From Syntrophales bacterium (lineage in GTDB: Bacteria > Desulfobacterota > Syntrophia > Syntrophales > UBA2192), in NCBI GenBank assembly GCA_025454095.1, contig JALOPC010000059.1, positions 1-7,727 on the forward strand: DNA of 7,727 bases, given 5' to 3'. Numbering within the stretch: position 1 is the stretch's first letter; each line of letters opens with the position of its first letter. This document shows positions 6,326 to 7,727 of this stretch, piece by piece. Position numbers and translations under genes: made by a program. A model generated the notes under the pieces. It did no database searches. It had not been told where the DNA came from and worked only from the letters and a program-made list of their open reading frames with translations.

Positions 6326-6348
6326 TTGCCCTTGGGGAGTTGTATATA
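6320..6348 (+). promoter_or_regulatory. Predicted promoter of trhA (first copy)
   Basis: TTGAGG (6320-6325, 4 of 6) and TATATA (6343-6348, 4 of 6) are 17 bp apart. TATAAC at 6345-6350 is a closer -10 sequence (5 of 6) but at 19 bp spacing. The start would fall near 6355, about 80 bases before the chosen ATG. The match is moderate, in an AT-rich pocket of a GC-rich sequence. Confidence 0.45.
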
Positions 6349-6369
6349 ACGCGTCAGGTTAAAAGTAAA
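6341..6369 (-). promoter_or_regulatory. Predicted leftward promoter of the FKBP/SEC-C pair
   Basis: On the minus strand TTTACT (plus 6364-6369) and TATACA (plus 6341-6346) are 17 bp apart, each matching 4 of 6 consensus bases. The start would be near 6334. The -10 overlaps that of the rightward promoter, so polymerase could occupy only one at a time. The transcript would run through the 6308-6325 hairpin and the 6231-6270 terminator before FKBP. Confidence 0.45.
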
Positions 6370-6433
6370 GCTCCCGTTTGTGCCGCGGCGACCCGTACAG
6401 AAGGCGCACAGGCCGGCGGAACCTTCGGCAAGC

Positions 6434-7075
6434 ATGCACCCTCAACGAATCCAGATCGAAGAGCTCGTCAACTCGCTGACCCACGGCGCGGGCGCCCTCC
6501 TGAGCGCCGCGGGGCTCGGCGTGCTGGTGGTGCTGGCCTGCCTGCACGGCACGGCGCTGCACATCGTGAGCTGCAGCATCTACGGGGCGACGCTCGTGCT
6601 GCTGTACACGGCCTCGACGCTCTACCACTCCGTCCGCTCGCCGAGCCTCAAACACGCATTCAAGATCGTCGACCACTCGTGCATCTACCTGCTGATCGCG
6701 GGGACCTACACGCCCTTCACGCTCGTGACCCTGCAGGGCAACTGGGGCTGGACGCTGTTCAGCCTGATCTGGCTGCTCGCCGCCGCGGGGATCGTCTTCC
6801 AGCTCTTCTTCGTGCACCGATTCAAGATCCTCGCCACAATCGCCTACGTTCTGATGGGGTGGCTCGCCGTCTTCGCGGCGAAGCCGCTTCTCGACGCCCT
6901 GCCCGCCGGGGGGTTTGCCTGGCTGCTGGCCGGGGGCATCGTCTACACCGTGGGCGCCCTGTTCTACCTCGTCAAGAGCCTGCCGTACAATCACGCCATC
7001 TGGCACCTCTTCGTGCTCGGCGGCAGCGCGTGCCACTACGTGGCCGTCCTGCTCTACGTGGTGCCGGCAGCATGA
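6434..7075 (+). CDS. trhA: HlyIII/PAQR family membrane protein TrhA, first tandem copy
   Basis: This 213-residue protein has seven hydrophobic helices, typical of the bacterial hemolysin III group related to eukaryotic adiponectin/progestin receptors. Members have been linked to membrane lipid homeostasis; the haemolysin label comes from a Bacillus protein and need not apply. Family motifs are in order: EELVNSLTHGAG (9-20), STLYHS (61-66), DHSCIYLLIAGTYTPF (80-95), MGW (141-143), GGIVYTVGALFY (167-178) and HAIWH (187-191). H65, H187 and H191 match the three zinc ligands of the superfamily. The ATG at 6434 was chosen because it aligns exactly with the start of the second copy. A GTG at 6380 in the same frame would add 18 polar residues that have no counterpart there. 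No strong ribosome site is seen at either. The second copy follows after 23 bases. Confidence 0.92.
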   Translation: MHPQRIQIEELVNSLTHGAGALLSAAGLGVLVVLACLHGTALHIVSCSIYGATLVLLYTASTLYHSVRSPSLKHAFKIVDHSCIYLLIAGTYTPFTLVTLQGNWGWTLFSLIWLLAAAGIVFQLFFVHRFKILATIAYVLMGWLAVFAAKPLLDALPAGGFAWLLAGGIVYTVGALFYLVKSLPYNHAIWHLFVLGGSACHYVAVLLYVVPAA

Positions 7076-7098
7076 GGGCGGGGGGGTGGTACGGCGCC

Positions 7099-7727
7099 AT
7101 GCAGTCGAAACGCCTTCAGATCGAGGAGCTTGTCAACAGTCTCACCCACGGGACGGGCGCCCTCCTGAGCGCCGCGGGGCTCGGCGCACTGGTGGCCCTC
7201 GCCTGCCTGCACGGCACGGCGCTGCACATCGTGAGCTGCAGCATCTACGGAGCGACGCTCGTGCTGCTGTACACGGCCTCGACGCTCTACCACTCCGTCC
7301 GCTCGCCGAGGCTCAAGCATGCCTTCCGGATCGTGGACCGCTCGTGCATCTACCTGCTCATCGCGGGCAGTTACACGCCCTTCACGCTGGTGACGCTGCG
7401 GGGAAGCTGGGGGTGGACGCTCTTCGGCCTCGTCTGGGTGCTGGCCGCCGCAGGGATCGTTTTCCAGCTTCTCTGTGCAAACCGGTTCAAGGTCCTGTCC
7501 GCCGTCGGGTACATCCTGATGGGGTGGCTCGCCGTCTTCGCCGTGAAGCCCCTCATCGACGCCCTTCCCGCCGGGGGGTTTGCCTGGCTGCTGACCGGGG
7601 GCATCGTCTACACCGTGGGCGCCCTGTTCTACCTGATCAAGAAACTCCCCTACAACCATGCCATCTGGCACCTCTTCGTGCTCGGCGGCAGCGCGTGCCA
7701 CTACGTGGCCGTCCTGCTCTACGTCGT
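7099..7727 (+). CDS. trhA: HlyIII/PAQR family membrane protein TrhA, second tandem copy (3' end cut by window)
   Basis: This gene aligns without gaps to the first copy at an offset of 665 bases. 209 complete codons are present; by alignment only about four residues and the stop are missing. By hand count about 31 of 209 residues differ, so identity is near 85%. All seven helices and the putative zinc ligands H65, H187 and H191 are kept. One family-motif residue changes: DHSCIY becomes DRSCIY (R81, one base change at 7340). The membrane segment at 125-139 is the most diverged. The ATG at 7099 follows a G-rich run that may serve as a ribosome site. An in-frame ATG at 7072 overlaps the first copy's stop (ATGA) and would add nine residues; it is a real alternative given the coupled style of this genome. 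Whether the copies form homo- or hetero-oligomers or differ in role is unknown. Confidence 0.92.
   Translation, partial: MQSKRLQIEELVNSLTHGTGALLSAAGLGALVALACLHGTALHIVSCSIYGATLVLLYTASTLYHSVRSPRLKHAFRIVDRSCIYLLIAGSYTPFTLVTLRGSWGWTLFGLVWVLAAAGIVFQLLCANRFKVLSAVGYILMGWLAVFAVKPLIDALPAGGFAWLLTGGIVYTVGALFYLIKKLPYNHAIWHLFVLGGSACHYVAVLLYV

Larger units (their letters stand above)
6199..6433. other. Divergent intergenic region with promoters, hairpin and terminator-like element
   Basis: This stretch separates the leftward FKBP gene from the rightward trhA gene. From left to right it holds the FKBP ribosome site, a strong hairpin with a minus-strand T-run (6231-6270), a 6-bp hairpin (6308-6325), a TATATA block usable by promoters in both directions (6341-6350) and the trhA leader. 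I see no tRNA and no protein gene in it. Confidence 0.7.
6434..7727 (+). repeat. Tandem direct duplication of the trhA gene
   Basis: Two units repeat at a 665-base period with no insertion or deletion in the coding part. Identity is uneven. 6536-6645 matches 7201-7310 with one mismatch in 110 bases, 6902-6969 matches 7567-7634 with one mismatch, and 6995-7059 is identical to 7660-7724. The central part (about 6646-6860) differs at many silent and non-silent sites. The spacer between the units is the 23-base G-rich stretch 7076-7098. Confidence 0.9.

Noticed and set aside
6359..7701. Two long minus-strand frames, similar to each other, under the trhA copies
   Set aside because: Their similarity just mirrors the duplicated sense genes. 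The products are H/Q/G/E-rich with no membrane helices or known motif, and there is no ribosome site.

Overview
The window is GC-rich, densely coded chromosomal DNA from a Gram-negative-type bacterium. It carries eight protein genes and no RNA gene, CRISPR array or insertion sequence that I can recognise. The gene set, the high GC at third codon positions and a degenerate octamer array at the left edge resemble Desulfobacterota (the former Deltaproteobacteria, perhaps a Syntrophia-like lineage). This placement is an inference of low to moderate confidence, not a database match.

Left region (1-331) is non-coding. It holds an imperfect 8-bp tandem repeat, several inverted repeats and a good sigma70-type promoter (TTGACT, 17 bp, TAGAAA) with a perfect 12-bp palindrome at the expected transcription start. 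That promoter appears to drive a tightly packed rightward operon (332-5526): plsC (phosphatidic acid synthesis), uppP (recycling of the undecaprenyl lipid carrier), ftsK (septal DNA translocase) and rimO (methylthiolation of ribosomal protein S12). The first two junctions are 4-bp stop/start overlaps and the third has a single base between stop and start, so translational coupling is likely throughout. The operon joins membrane lipid and wall-carrier supply, chromosome segregation at the septum and ribosome modification.

Middle region (5539-6198) is a leftward pair that converges on rimO. It encodes a SlyD/SlpA-type FKBP peptidyl-prolyl isomerase and a 53-residue SEC-C zinc-knuckle protein. 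The non-coding stretch 6199-6433 holds what look like back-to-back promoters sharing one TATATA -10 block. Between the leftward promoter and the FKBP start lie a small hairpin and a strong intrinsic-terminator-shaped hairpin. The FKBP gene may therefore be controlled by attenuation, or a short RNA of about 100 nt may be made here.

Right region (6434-7727) carries two tandem, rightward copies of a seven-helix HlyIII/PAQR (TrhA) membrane protein, about 85% identical in protein by hand count. The DNA identity is patchy and includes near-identical blocks, which suggests duplication followed by gene conversion. The second copy runs off the window just before its stop codon.

Most genes are well-known families. 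The least explained parts are the FKBP leader, the mosaic trhA pair, the FKBP/SEC-C pairing and the palindrome at the operon promoter. I see no convincing new multi-gene system.
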